In this document: piece after piece, positions 41,851 to 52,846 of the stretch
How the letters are laid out: every line of letters starts with the position of its first letter
How positions within the stretch are numbered: position 1 is the first letter of the stretch
NCBI GenBank assembly: GCA_963210315.1
Contig: OY723271.1
Span: 2,108,001 to 2,172,000 of the forward strand
From: Rhynchopus euleeides
Lineage: Eukaryota; Euglenozoa; Diplonemea; Diplonemida; Diplonemidae
Direction of reading: 5' to 3'
Length of the DNA: 64,000 nt
The notes under the pieces: generated by a model
Database searches by the model: none
Seen by the model: the letters and a program-made list of their open reading frames with translations, nothing else
Told to the model about the DNA's origin: nothing
Position numbers and translations under genes: made by a program

Positions 41851-43446
41851 GAGTTCACAGGGCCACGTGGGACACAGGGGGGCGGTGACCCGCTCACCAC
41901 TAGCTGAAGACCCCTTCAGAAAGTGCGGAGGAAAAGGGTGCGCTAAGGGAATTCGGTCCCCGGCTTCAGCCACTGGTGGAGGGTGCAGCCCGCTCGCTGG
42001 AACACGTCTCGCACTGAGTCAGGATGCTCATGATTGATGATGGTTGCGGAATGTCCTTCCAGGTTGAGGATGCGCCAGCATGTCTATGATGAGCTGCTCC
42101 AGACCACAGCATCACGCTGTTGTCGTTCCCCTTGTGCTCGTCCCTCCATGAAGAGGATGCGCAATGATTCAGCATGTCCGTTCCGAGCCGCAATAAAACA
42201 CGGCGTCGCACCGTCGTCCATGGCCTTGTTAACATCAGCTTGTCCTTCCGTGATGAGGATGCGCAATGCGTCAGTATGTCCGTTCTCAGCCGCAATATAA
42301 CACGGCGTCGCACCGTCGTTCATGGCCTTGTTAACATCAGCTTGTCCTTCCGTGATGAGGATGCGCAATGCGTCAGTATGTCCGTTCTCAGCCGCAATAT
42401 AACACGGCGTCGCACCGTCGTTCATGGCCTTGTTAACATCAGCTTGTCCTTCCGTGATGAGGATGCGCAATGCGTCAGCATCTCCGTTCTCAGCCGCAAT
42501 ATAACACGGCGTCGCACCGTCGTCCATGGCCTTGTTCACGGCAGCTTGTCCTTCCGCGATGAGGATGCGCAATGCGTCAGCATGTCCGTTCTGACCCGCC
42601 ATATAACACGGCGTCGCACCGTCGTCCATGGCCTTGTTCACGGCGGCTTGTCCTTCCGTGATGAGGATGCGCAATGCGCCAGCATGTCCGTTCTGAGCCG
42701 CAATACAACACGGCGTCGCACCGTCGTCCTTCGCCTTGTTAACATCAGCTTGTCCTTCCGTGATGAGGATGCGCAATGCGTCAGCATCTCCGTTCCGGGC
42801 CGCAATAAAACACGGCGTCGCATCGTCACCCCTGGCATTGTCCACGTTGTTCACGTCGGCTTGTCCTTCCATGATGAGAATGCACACCGCTGGTCGGCGT
42901 ATCCGTTCTGAGCCGCAACAACTCACGGCGTCACACTGTCGTGTCGGCGTGCGAAGTGGGAAGCCTGAAGGGAAGCTGGAGAACACCCTGAAGGGGCAGG
43001 GCTGAGGTGTGTGTGATGCACGGGCCGTGTGGGTGTGGTTGCGGAAGAGGGTGGGGGAGGGTGCAGCAGAGCATGACATCAACGCTTGCCCTGTTCTCTT
43101 CTCAGATGCACCGCACAGCTGCCTCGAACAGATCATGGGTGAGAAGGTGCTGTGCTCGAGAGGCATGAGTCAAGAGTCAAGGAAGCCGGCAATCAAGGCA
43201 GTGTGAAAGAGTTCTGAGCTGCCGCGCATCACACACACGAAGGTTCTTTAGTGTGAAGATCAAAACCACTGCTGGCAACCACTGGCCTGACACGAAATGC
43301 GGTCGCAAGTGCGCCATGTCCGCAACACACGCGCCACATCCAGACCAGCTTTGGAGGGAGGTAGCATGGTCGCTTGGCGGATGTTCGGGTGTGTGCTGGG
43401 GCCGCCTTCGGATATTGGGATATAATGTAGGCAGGAAGCGGTTAAG
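41851..43446. repeat. Ankyrin segmental duplication, copy A
   Basis: This segment matches 60131-62137 in the same orientation over its whole length: about 230 bp on the left, the ankyrin repeat block, and about 560 bp on the right ending at GGCAGGAAGCGGTTA. The copies differ by point changes and by the number of 102-bp ankyrin units. Confidence 0.9.
42084..43166 (-). CDS. Ankyrin-repeat protein A
   Basis: The 360-codon frame has about seven ankyrin repeats of 34 residues (102 bp) of the form DALRILITEGQADVNKA followed by DDGATPCYIAAENGHA, from residue ~95 to 340. Units are nearly identical, so the array is young or homogenised. The first ~75 residues have no ankyrin pattern; a pyrimidine stretch plus TTCAG at about 42994-43003 may mark a splice acceptor, so the true N-terminus is uncertain. 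Ankyrin stacks bind other proteins, and no partner or catalytic domain is seen. A diverged copy lies at 60371-61579. Confidence 0.65.
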   Translation of the reverse strand: MPLEHSTFSPMICSRQLCGASEKRTGQALMSCSAAPSPTLFRNHTHTARASHTPQPCPFRVFSSFPSGFPLRTPTRQCDAVSCCGSERIRRPAVCILIMEGQADVNNVDNARGDDATPCFIAARNGDADALRILITEGQADVNKAKDDGATPCCIAAQNGHAGALRILITEGQAAVNKAMDDGATPCYMAGQNGHADALRILIAEGQAAVNKAMDDGATPCYIAAENGDADALRILITEGQADVNKAMNDGATPCYIAAENGHTDALRILITEGQADVNKAMNDGATPCYIAAENGHTDALRILITEGQADVNKAMDDGATPCFIAARNGHAESLRILFMEGRAQGERQQRDAVVWSSSS

Positions 43447-45083
43447 GCCGGCCCCGCACCAGGGATGCTTCAGTCCTGGGGCTGTACGGTTGGCTTTGGA
43501 AAGCAGCAAAGAGGGAGGCAGGGAGGGCGGGTGAATGAAAAGAAATGCTGGAATAGGTGCCGTCGAAGGCGCGCCAGAGCAGAAGCCAACTCAAAGGCAG
43601 AACCAAAACGGCGGCAACAATAACAATGAGGGAAATGTGACGGCACGCACTGAGCCCGTGGGCAGCAGTGCACCACGCGCACACTTCGTGCAATCACCAG
43701 GCACTGCCGCGTGTGCGGGCTGGTGATGGAGCGGCTGCCCTTGCTGGAGCTGATGAGGACGTAGGACGGAACGCAGTCACAAACAGCTCGTGCGACCCTC
43801 CTGGCGTGATTCATAACGCTGAGGAGGACGGCCTGCAGGCTCTCCACTCAACCTGGGCTCTTTGGGGGTGCCTGGTCCAGCCCAGCGCCGGTGGATCGCG
43901 CAACGGAGACACACACAGACGCACCTGTCACCAGAGAGGAGTGGCAAGCAGGCCACCCCTCATGACGGTGGCGGAGCCGCTGCCCGTTCCGAAGAGTGTC
44001 ATGACGATGCGGCACACCTCCAGCTTCGCCCTGTTGATCATGGTGTTCCCGGTGCTCGCGTTGCCTCCTCTGGGCGCGAAGGCGGGGGCTTCTGCCTCAT
44101 TAGTGGTGCTGCCGTGCCGCACCGTTGCGTGGAGGACCGGCAGCGGGGTGGCGGCGCACGCCGCAGTGTTAGGGCTGGCGCTCGTTGCCAGGCCTGCACC
44201 CGAGGTGGACACGGGTGACATGACGGGGGGCTGGCGGACGCAGAGCCTCCCCACCGACTGCACGACTGATTACACAAAGTGCTCAGCGATTCCGCAAGGA
44301 ATCGCTTGCATTTCTGGGTATGAATGGGTGCGCTGAACAGTCGCGGACGCTCAAGGACTTGGTCACGAGACAGGCACACGACAGGGGGTCTGGGGCGCGG
44401 AGCCCGAGGCCACGGCAGTGAAAATCTGAAAGTAATCGAAGGCTAGTCCCCACACCGGTTGGTGCTGTATCACATCAGCGGGGATGGTCGTTCAGTTGGG
44501 ACATGATGAGGCGCGCTTCGATGAAAGCGAGCCTCCAGCGCCTGATACACTGCCCATGATGACGTTGAGTCTTCATATGCTGCGGATCATGAAAACCCGG
44601 CCGCAAAAAATCCCCAAAAGCTGAACCCGCTGTTTCGGTGACCGCGCGCTGGAAGTGGAAGCTTCCATTTATTGCGCCTGTCTGTAAAGTGAGCCTTGCT
44701 CATGCAGGAAGCCGGCAGTCCAGTGGAACCTGAACAGCGGTGCAGTGCAATGGCACCGGAGTGATGGCACTCCCGCACCCGAGGTGTGCGGCAGGGGCGT
44801 GCCGCTGTGGTGGCAAGGATTGGTGCAGACAGCCCCGCTGTGCCTGGACTCTGCACCGCTCCCGAGACAGTGTGCAGCAGATCTCCAGTGCGCCCTACTG
44901 TAGTACAGTGTATTTTTCCCTGTATTTTTCGTATTTTTTCCCCCTGGGAAAAATACGAAAAATACACCGAAAAATACACTCAAAAATACAAAGGAAAAAT
45001 ACATCCTGCCAATACTGGGGGGGGGCGGATGTGTATACACATAGGGTTTGCTTCGCCTCAACCACGCAGTTAGCTCTGCAGCT
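43447..45083. other. Gene-free spacer with small repeats
   Basis: 43725-43850 matches 46095-46205 (shared GAGCTGATGAGGA and CATAACGCTGAGGAGGAC). 44382-44428 is a degraded hairpin repeat with its ACTTGGTCACGAGACAGGCA lead-in. 44899-45000 is an AT-rich palindrome. Open frames at 43668-44336 and 43928-44263 overlap on opposite strands and neither matches a family. Confidence 0.5.
44899..45003. repeat. AT-rich palindrome with GTATTTTTC units
   Basis: Copies of GTATTTTTCC and its complement GGAAAAATAC are arranged around a centre at 44940-44950 (CCCCCTGGG). Outer ends are CAGTGTATTTTTCC and GGAAAAATACATCCTG. It resembles a small hairpin MITE with hAT-like CAG ends, but no matching target duplication was found. 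Confidence 0.55.
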
Positions 45084-45625
45084 CAGAACAGGGCGAGCCA
45101 CCTGTCGGGGTCGTCCCCCTCCCCCGAAGGGCTGCTGCCGCCCCACGCTGCGGCGTGGAGCGACTGAACCTCTGCGGAGGCTCCGCCGTGGGAGCTGACG
45201 CATGCGTTCACCACAACCTGAGATATGTTCCGCGCGGTCAGGCCCGATCCGTCAGACAGCCCTGCGACATCCACCTCCCGGAGGAACCCTGTCACGCTGC
45301 GGCCCGCACTCTCGAGGTGGGGGAGTGGCTGGTGGTGGTGGCCTTGCTGCTGCTCCTGCTGCGGTGCCCCCCAGCTACACCGCCGCAGCCACACCTCCAC
45401 CCCAGGGCCCAGCAGCTCCGCGCTGCGTCTGCCGGTGTGCTGAGGCAGATGGGGCGGGCTGCCGCGCAGCCCAGGCATGGCAGAGACGAGGCCAGGGTGG
45501 TGGTGGTGCTGCTGCCTCCGTGCCCCCTCCAACGCGTTTTGGCTTGCGGGCTTCTCCCCTCCAGCGGAGGGCGTGCCTCCATCGGGGTCGGCTGCGCTGC
45601 TGCAGGGAGGGTCGCTGGCAGGCAT
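45084..45625 (-). pseudogene. Partial duplicate of the adenylate kinase fusion gene
   Basis: The 180-codon frame starts MPASDPPCSSAADPDGGTPS, exactly as the full gene does, with shorter His runs. It follows the full gene to DPDRWLALF and then leaves homology at the breakpoint. No adenylate kinase domain is present. It keeps the full upstream region, so it may be transcribed, but it encodes only the first part of the unique N-terminal region. It lies about 4.2 kb upstream of the complete gene on the same strand. Confidence 0.8.
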
Positions 45626-45987
45626 TGTTGTGTGTGTTGGGGAAGGGGCGATGGGGGCAATAGAATCCCCGCCTCACTTGCTGGTGGGGGAGGGGAGGGG
45701 GGAGGGGGTTTACAGGAGAGCTCTTGCTGCAGTCCCTCTGGGGGATGTTCAAGGGGGTGAGGGTGGGGGTAGGGGGGTGAGTGGTGGTGGGACCCACCGG
45801 AGCCCCCGGCAGAGTAACTAACGGAGTGGGGGGTGTTGTGTGTCAGCTGTTGGCGCCTCCCCGCCAGGCCTGTTGGGGTGGGTGGGTGGTAAGGCGTCAG
45901 AATGTGCCACTCCAGGACAGCCGCACCTCTCTTCTGACCGTTTTGTTTGTGATGCGCTGACGCTTCCGCGAAATGGAACACTATCGA
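45084..45987. repeat. Duplicated 5' end and upstream region of the adenylate kinase gene
   Basis: This matches 40885-41799 in the same orientation. Differences are mostly lost triplets in a His-codon run and a few substitutions. The left breakpoint falls inside the coding region and the right one about 360 bp upstream of the ATG. Confidence 0.95.
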
Positions 45988-46779
45988 CACATGTCACTCA
46001 ACACGTGGGAATGGGGGGGCGGGGGGGAGATGTTGTGGTGAAACGCACACACCTCCACCTGTGATGAGGTGAGATGTGGCTCTGCAATGACCTCCTGCAA
46101 TGCAGTGATAGAGTGGCTGCCCTTGCTGGAGCTGATGAGGAGGTCGGACGGAAAGCAGTCTCAGCTCGTGCGACCCCCCTGTCGTGCTTCATAACGCTGA
46201 GGAGGACCCTCGGGTGGGGAAGGGGGAGGGGGGATGTGTGGGGTTCGATTCGACGCAACCACTTGCAGTTTACCAACAAACCCAGTTGGGCCCAACTTCC
46301 CACCTTGGCCCGAAAATCGCGAACCCTCCACCGGTGTTTGTACCCCTCCTGTGTGGTTGTCCGTACATCCGCAACAACAGTTTTTTTTAAAGCGACCTGT
46401 ACCGTGGTTTCCTACTTCGTCGTTGTGCTCTTGGGGCGCCCCCCCCTCGTGTTACACACTGGGGGGGGGCTAGGTACGGGCGAGGATCAGTCCTCTGTGA
46501 GGCGCTTCCGGGCCGTAGGGTTTCCCCGCGTGACCCGCGTGGTTGGGCCGCTTCTGGCGCTGCGTCGCCTCGGCGGGGCTCTCGTCCCTCGCAGTGTTGT
46601 GGGGTTGTGGGGGAGAGGGAGGGGCAAGTCAGGCTTGCTCCGTATTCCTTGAAAAATAGCCAAAATCCCGGAAATGTATTCCTGCTTTTTTCTAAAGATT
46701 TTTGCCTTGGATTTCGGACCCAGCAGTTCCCTGTGCCAGTCCCACAACCTCACGCAGTGCACCGCCTTGGAAAATTCTG
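45988..46779. other. Gene-free spacer
   Basis: Contains the second copy of the 110-bp repeat shared with 43725-43850 (46095-46205) and G-runs at 46008-46028 and 46462-46470. No coding region is supported. Confidence 0.4.
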
Positions 46780-47110
46780 TCACAAATCACTCATGGGCGC
46801 TCGTTTCGGCACGACTGCCGCGACCGGAACCGCATGGTGAAGGCCTCCTCGATCGAGACCACCACTGGCAGCCCCAGGTCCGGTAGCTCGCCATCCTCGG
46901 CCAAACACAATGTCGGCAATGACCGCCTTGTTTTCATTGCAATGTAAGGCGCGTACGACCGATACATGCGATGGTTGCCTCAACAGCATGAGGCGCTGCG
47001 CGGCTTGATGACCTCCTATAGGGTCGGCGCCACCTGACAGTTCCCACTGGTTCGACTCGCTAGATGGGGTATCCGGCGTCCACGGCTCATCTCTCCTGTG
47101 TCCAGTGATT
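46780..47110 (-). pseudogene. Possible coding remnant, uncharacterised
   Basis: Minus-strand frames read MLLRQPSHVSVVRALHCNEN with KAVIADIV and, in a neighbouring frame, EDGELPDLGLPVVVSIEEAF followed by TMRFRSRQSC. Both look like real protein, so a frame break or short splice at about 46915 separates them. The family is not recognised; it may be a transposon gene remnant. Confidence 0.3.
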
Positions 47111-47207
47111 CCGCCATCATCAGCTGCCAGATGAAAGCAAAAAATGGGTTTCGGGACCGGTTTTTCCAACGACACCCCTTCTTGACATACCATAGTGGCA
47201 TACGCGT

Positions 47208-47298
47208 CAGGACTTGGTGACAAGACAGGCACAAGCCACAGGGGGGTCTGGGGGGCAGAGCCCCCCAGCCGCCGGAGGCCACGGTAGTGAACATCTGG
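47208..47298 (+). repeat. GC-rich hairpin repeat, copy 7 with lead-in
   Basis: The lead-in AGGACTTGGTGACAAGACAG is followed by the core CTGGGGGGCAGAGCCCCCCAG and the full tail to ACATCTGG. It is among the best preserved copies. Confidence 0.88.
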
Positions 47299-47299
47299 G

Positions 47300-47899
47300 T
47301 CTTGGCTGGAAAGAACACCGGTGTTTTGGGTGCCGGGAAGAAACAGAAGAGGGGCGGGTGTCTGGAGGACTCATCCTCATCCCCCCCTCGGAAAAAGTTT
47401 CCTATGGAAAATCCTTAAAACTTTGTGTCTGCAAATCAGAAAGGGGAGAGAAGAACCAGCGGGTATTCGTCGATCGCGAGAACACCCCACACGCCTGCTG
47501 CGGGTGTGGTGCGTCCTGCATGATCTGCATAGCAAAGTTTCCTGCGTTGTTAGCACAACTCCAAGAAAAAAATACATTTCCCCTCCTAAAAATCCTTAAG
47601 GCTAAAGAAAAAAATCGGGAAATTTCGGAGAGTGTATTCCGTATTCCATGTTAGGAGCAAGCCTGGGGCAAGTCATGTTTGTTTTTTTTGGCAGTGTAGT
47701 TGCAGTCGATGGCCGCAGTCTACTCCGCTTGATCTTCGCAGTGTCTGATGGGGGGGGGGGGGGTGACCTGATACGTATAGTCAAACTGATCCGCGGGGTG
47801 ACTTGATCCATATAGTCAGAATGATGCGTGGGGGGGGGGGGGGGCAGGGGCTGGGGTAATTTTCTGGGGGGTCGTGAACGTCGGGGGGGGGGGGGGGGG
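47300..47899. other. Gene-free spacer with G-runs
   Basis: Runs of G lie at 47748-47762, 47831-47843 and 47883-47899, with a short repeated ATAGTCA-type segment between them (47763-47830). No gene is supported. The last run is the left flank of the large composite transposon. Confidence 0.4.
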
Positions 47900-49065
47900 T
47901 AGGGCCCCGGATGTCCATACAAAAAACTGTAATTTTTTTGAAATATCCAGGTCTGGAGGTCAACAGCGCAAAACCACCCCCAGACCCACCCCAGATATGA
48001 ATTTCCGGAGGTTTTTACCCACTTTTGGGCCCACCAACACTCATTTTTGGCCAGTTTTTAGCTTTTTTTGGCTTTTCTGGGGTGAGTCCTGTGCAGGGTG
48101 GTTGCAGGGTCATTTTTGGGTAAAAATGTGCATTTAACGCACCTCTGCTGGTCCTAGAGGCCCTGGATGGTCTACAATGTGCCCCAGGGATGCCTAGGGT
48201 ACGTTTTTCACCCGAAACCCACCCAAAATGGGGTATAGTTGCCCAATTTTTGACATTTTTTGGTAAAACACACCCCGTGTGGTAGAGAAAATACGGCAAG
48301 AGTCTCGGTGGGTCGGAAGAGCAGATGGTTCCCGCAACAGCTCCCGGGGAGCGGCGGGTATTTCGCATAGGATGCCGGATGTGTGAACACGTTTGTGCGG
48401 TTTGCCCTGTGTTGTGTGAACATATGTGTATGTGTGTGTGTATGCTCCACCCAACCCGACACATTTTCTGTACTTCAGACAGGTAAGGTCACTCGACACG
48501 CGGGGGGGGGGGTTTTTTTGTTGTGTGTTTTTTCTGCCAGCCGACATCACTAGTGGAAGCGATCAATGCAAAAATCATCTGAAAGGAAGACTCGAGAGAC
48601 TGCTGCTGTATTTTCATGAAATTGGACCTACAACATCGTTGCAGGGTCCTTTTCCTTGGGTAAAATTACGCATTTTCACGTGCTTCTACTGGTCGTAGAG
48701 GCCCTGGATGGTATACAATGTACCCCAGGGATGCCTAGGGTACGTTTTTCACCCGAAAAACACCCGAAATGGGGTATAGTGGGGGGTGTCGATTTTTTCG
48801 GTTTTTTTCCGTTTTTTCCTTTTTTTTCGTTTTTTCCGCCTGTGGGCGCTGGCTGCGACTTGGTCAAAATTCGACGAAAAAAATCCGAAAAAAAAACGGA
48901 AAACGAAAAAACGGAAAATCCCAAAATCGACACCCTGATTTTCCGTTTTTTTCCGTTTTTTTCCGAGCACCAGAAATAGGCAGGGTTGTCGTAAGACCGG
49001 CGTGCCAAGGGGGAGGTGCTCGCATTTTTTTTTGGGGGGGTCCAGAATGGGTCGTTTTTGGACAT

Positions 49066-49138
49066 TTGAGCCCACTGCGAGCAGTGCCGGGTCCCGGAAA
49101 CGCTGTTTCAAACGCTCAAAAGGGGAGGCGGTGGGCAC
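49066..49138 (-). repeat. 72-bp module next to the 41-bp minisatellite
   Basis: This is the counterpart of 4208-4285. The core CCCGGAAACGCTGTT is shared, and the minus strand would encode SPFERLKQRFRDPALLAVGS. It lies immediately outside the minisatellite, as its partner does at the 31-bp array. Confidence 0.65.
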
Positions 49139-50940
49139 CAGAACCCAGTAAATTTACCACAAATGGTCCCACCCACGAACGGGTTACCCCCTGCCTCTAG
49201 GGGTTCCCCCCACTCACAAACGGGTTACCCCCTGCCTCTAGGGGTTCCCCCCAGCCACAAATGGGTTACCCCCTGCCTCTAGGGGTTCCCCCCACTCACA
49301 AATGGGTTACCCCCTACCTCTAGGGGTTCCCCCCACTCACAAACGGGTTACCCCCTGCCTCTAGGGGTTCCCCCCACCCACAAATGGGTTACCCCCTACC
49401 TCTAGGGGTTCCCCCCACTCACAAACGGGTTACCCCCTGCCTCTAGGGGTTCCCCCCACCCACAAACGGGTTACCCCCTGCCTCTAGGGGTTCCCCCCAC
49501 TCACAAATGGGTTACCCCCTACCTCTAGGGGTTCCCCCCACCCACAAACGGGTTACCCCCTGCCTCTAGGGGTTCCCCCCACCTACCAATGGGTTACCCC
49601 CTACCTCTCGGGGTTCCCCCCACCTACAAATGGGTTACCCCCTGCCTCTAGGGGTTCCCCCCAGCCACAAATAGGTTGCCCCCTGCCTCTAGAGGTTCCC
49701 CCCAGCCACTAATGGGTTGCCACCTACCTCTAGAGGTTCCCCCCAGCCACCAATGGGTTGCCCCCTGCCTCTAGAGGTTCCCCCCAGCCACCAATGGGTT
49801 GCCCCCTACCTCTAGAGGTTCCCCCCAGCCACTAATGGGTTGCCCCCTACCTCTAGAGGTTCCCCCCAGCCACCAATGGGTTGCCCCCTACCTCTAGAGG
49901 TTCCCCCCAGCCACTAATGGGTTGCCCCCTACCTCTAGAGGTTCCCCCCAGCCACCAATGGGTTGCCCCCTACCTCTAGAGGTTCCCCCCAGCCACCAAT
50001 GGGTTGCCCCCTACCTCTAGAGGTTCCCCCCAGCCACCAATGGGTTGCCCCCTACCTCTAGAGGTTCCCCCCAGCCACTAATGGGTTGCCCCCTACCTCT
50101 AGAGGTTCCCCCCAGCCACTAATGGGTTGCCCCCTGCCTCTAGAGGTTCCCCCCAGCCACCAATAGGTTGCCCCCTACCTCTAGAGGTTCCCCCCAGCCA
50201 CTAATGGGTTGCCCCCTGCCTCTAGAGGTTCCCCCCAGCCACCAATAGGTTGCCCCCTACCTCTAGAGGTTCCCCCCAGCCACCAATGGGTTGCCCCCTA
50301 CCTCTAGAGGTTCCCCCCAGCCACTAATGGGTTGCCCCCTACCTCTAGAGGTTCCCCCCAGCCACTAATGGGTTGCCCCCTGCCTCTAGAGGTTCCCCCC
50401 AGCCACCAATGGGTTGCCACCTACCTCTAGAGGTTCCCCCCAGCCACTAATGGGTTGCCACCTACCTCTAGAGGTTCCCCCCAGCCACCAATAGGTTGCC
50501 CCCTACCTCTAGAGGTTCCCCCCAGCCACCAATAGGTTGCCCCCTACCTCTAGAGGTTCCCCCCAGCCACCAATGGGTTGCCCCCTGCCTCTAGAGGTTC
50601 CCCCCAGCCACTAATGGGTTGCCCCCTACCTCTAGAGGTTCCCCCCAGCCACCAATGGGTTGCCCCCTGCCTCTAGAGGTTCCCCCCAGCCACTAATGGG
50701 TTGCCCCCTACCTCTAGAGGTTCCCCCCAGCCACCAATGGGTTGCCCCCTACCTCTAGAGGTTCCCCCCAGCCACTAATGGGTTGCCACCTACCTCTAGA
50801 GGTTCCCCCCAGCCACCAATGGGTTGCCCCCTACCTCTAGAGGTTCCCCCCAGCCACTAATGGGTTGCCACCTACCTCTAGAGGTTCCCCCCAGCCACCA
50901 ATGGGTTGCCCCCTACCTCTAGAGGTTCCCCCCAGCCACC
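49139..50940 (+). repeat. 41-bp minisatellite, about 43 units
   Basis: Head-to-tail 41-bp units come in two sub-families. Up to about 49670 they read GGGTTACCCCCTGCCTCTAG with GGGTTCC. After that they read GGGTTGCCCCCTACCTCTAG with AGGTTCC and a CCAGCCACCAAT spacer. Several units carry TA/TG and CAC/CTA variants. The array is wholly inside the element 48781-51358. Confidence 0.95.
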
Positions 50941-52139
50941 CCCGCCCCGCCCCCCCCCCCCCCCATGACTTCATCCCGTCCCCACCCAAAGCTCAAGCTT
51001 CCTGGACACGCTCGTTTGAGCAATCTGGAATCTGTAGAAGGCTCGCCGTGTAGGCGGCCTTGGCTATTTTGCCGGCTTGCTGGTCTGCGGCCCAGGATGC
51101 GCCTGCAGCGCCGTGTTGTCCCACGTTCTTGAGGCACCAAGCTTGAGGATTCTCTGGCAGATATGTTCACGATGTCCTTCACGTCTCAACGGGTTCTTCG
51201 GGTGTCCCATTCAAAAAAACACCCGAAAAATATGATGACTTTGCTAAACTGGACCCAACTCCCCATACTCTTTTTTTTGCCATTTTTCAGCATTTTCCCC
51301 TGATTTTTCGGTTTTTTTTTTGAAAAAATTTATTTTTTGTCCAGAATCGACACCCCCCAGTTGCCCAATTTTTGACATTTTTTCATGAAATTGGGACTTT
51401 TACCCCACATGGGCGAATCCCCCATTTTTCACAGTTTTTTCAAAAAATTGGACGGAATTTAGGCAATTCGGTGTCGAAAACCTGTTCCAACAGGCCCGTC
51501 CACCCCTTTTCGGGCATACCCAGTGGTTTCTGGGTGGTTATAGGGTTGTAGGGTGCCTACAACACGGTTGCAGGGTGTGTGCAGGGTCCTACAACATCGT
51601 TGCAGGGTCCACATTTTTGTGGTAAAAATGTGCATTTTACTGGGGGGGGTCAAATAATTGTAACCCCTACGATTATTTAGCGACGCGGTCTGTATAAATC
51701 GGGTGTCCCAAAATTTACAAATTTTCAACGGTGGTGAATAATCGTAGGGGTTACGATTATTCACTTTTGGCAAAAATTTACCCGTTTTGCTGTTCAGAAT
51801 GTCAATTGGTGGGGTGGGGGTGGGTGTGGGTCGCATTCTCGGCCTGTCTCACCGGCATTCCGTGCACACAGCAACAGCACCGGTGGAAACTGGCCATAGC
51901 ACCCCGGTGGGCCACCAGGAGGGGAGGGACCCGGTGTGAGGCGCTTGAGTCATCCAGATGGGCACACGGTGGGGTCCGACACCCGATGTCGGACCCTGTG
52001 GGTTACCCGTTTTTTAGGTACCCTCCACACCCAGTGCGCGCTCGACCGTCGAATGGTTTTTCTGGTCCCGTGCACTTCCCTGCCTGCCACACCACCCCCT
52101 CGACCCCATCCCCAGCACCAGAGCGTCGTTGGCTGGCGT

Positions 52140-52324
52140 GCGCGGGGCACGCGTCGAATACCGATGACGGGGCCTGTGTTCCTGGGGCGCTGACGAGGTC
52201 CGAAGGGATTGACGCCTTGGCTCAGTCCTTACGTTTGGATGAGGGCGTGGTTTTTGACGTAGCGGGAGCCCTCAAGAATACAGCACAGCTGCACCTGCTC
52301 TTGCGCCGTCTCCAGTTCGCATAG
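52140..52324 (+). pseudogene. Coding-looking stretch inside the TA element
   Basis: The end of a plus-strand frame reads TRSEGIDALAQSLRLDEGVV then FDVAGALKNTAQLHLLLRRL, with ordinary helical composition unlike the surrounding repeats. It may be a remnant of a transposon protein. No catalytic motif or family was recognised, and the upstream part of the frame is Pro-rich and doubtful. Confidence 0.3.
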
Positions 52325-52465
52325 TCCCTTCGTATGACGGTGACTGGGAGCCCTGGCTGTCCCGATCTATTTCAATGACTGTATCAGTTTCCAGCCTAGT
52401 TCCCATGCTTGGGTGCTTGGCTCGGGTGCACCCTTCGAGGTGGTACAGAGAATGCAAAGAGAGTC

Positions 52466-52514
52466 CACAGGGCGGAGCCCCCCAGCCGCCGGAGGCCACG
52501 GTAGTGGACATCTG
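52466..52514 (+). repeat. GC-rich hairpin repeat, copy 8 (5' truncated)
   Basis: Retains GGCGGAGCCCCCCAG and the CCGCCGGAGGCCACGGTAGTG tail but has lost the first arm of the core palindrome. Confidence 0.8.
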
Positions 52515-52846
52515 TTCCTTGTGGGGACTGTGTCCATCTTCCTGAGGTTGCGTATGGGCCACCCCAGAATTTTGGTGCCCCCCCCCCCAGGCTCACCTCA
52601 CTGGCAGGGAACCTGGGGGCGGGGGGGCCTCAAACCATACTCTCTTCCACCCATTAAACTCGGGGCATGTGTGCTCCGACATGTGGGGTGACTCAATCAC
52701 TGGTCTATGACGACCGATTCTCCACTTTGTACAGCCTGAGTGGGATCCCTGCTGTTCCTGTTGCTTGATCTTCTGAGGAAAAGTCAGAAATTTGGCCAAA
52801 AGTGAATAATCGTAACCCCTACGATTATTCAAAACAAATTTACGTA

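Larger units (their letters stand above)
48781..51358. mobile_element. Nested element with GGGGGGTGTCGATT ends and 3-bp duplication
   Basis: TIRs of 14 bp are flanked by AGT on both sides (48778-48780, 51359-51361). Joining the flanks gives GGGGTATAGTTGCCCAATTT, which occurs uninterrupted at about 48231-48250, proving the insertion. The first 150 bp form an AT-rich hairpin (48785-48933). The rest holds the 72-bp module and the 41-bp minisatellite. No protein gene is seen. Confidence 0.9.

Noticed and set aside
43668-44336. 222-codon plus-strand frame with a hydrophobic stretch.
   Set aside because: Overlaps an equally plausible minus-strand frame, begins in a dispersed repeat and matches no family.
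51965-51972. An extra CACGGTGG followed by a GGGTCCGACA/TGTCGGACCC hairpin.
   Set aside because: No inverted partner end was found; it lies within the TA element and may be coincidence.
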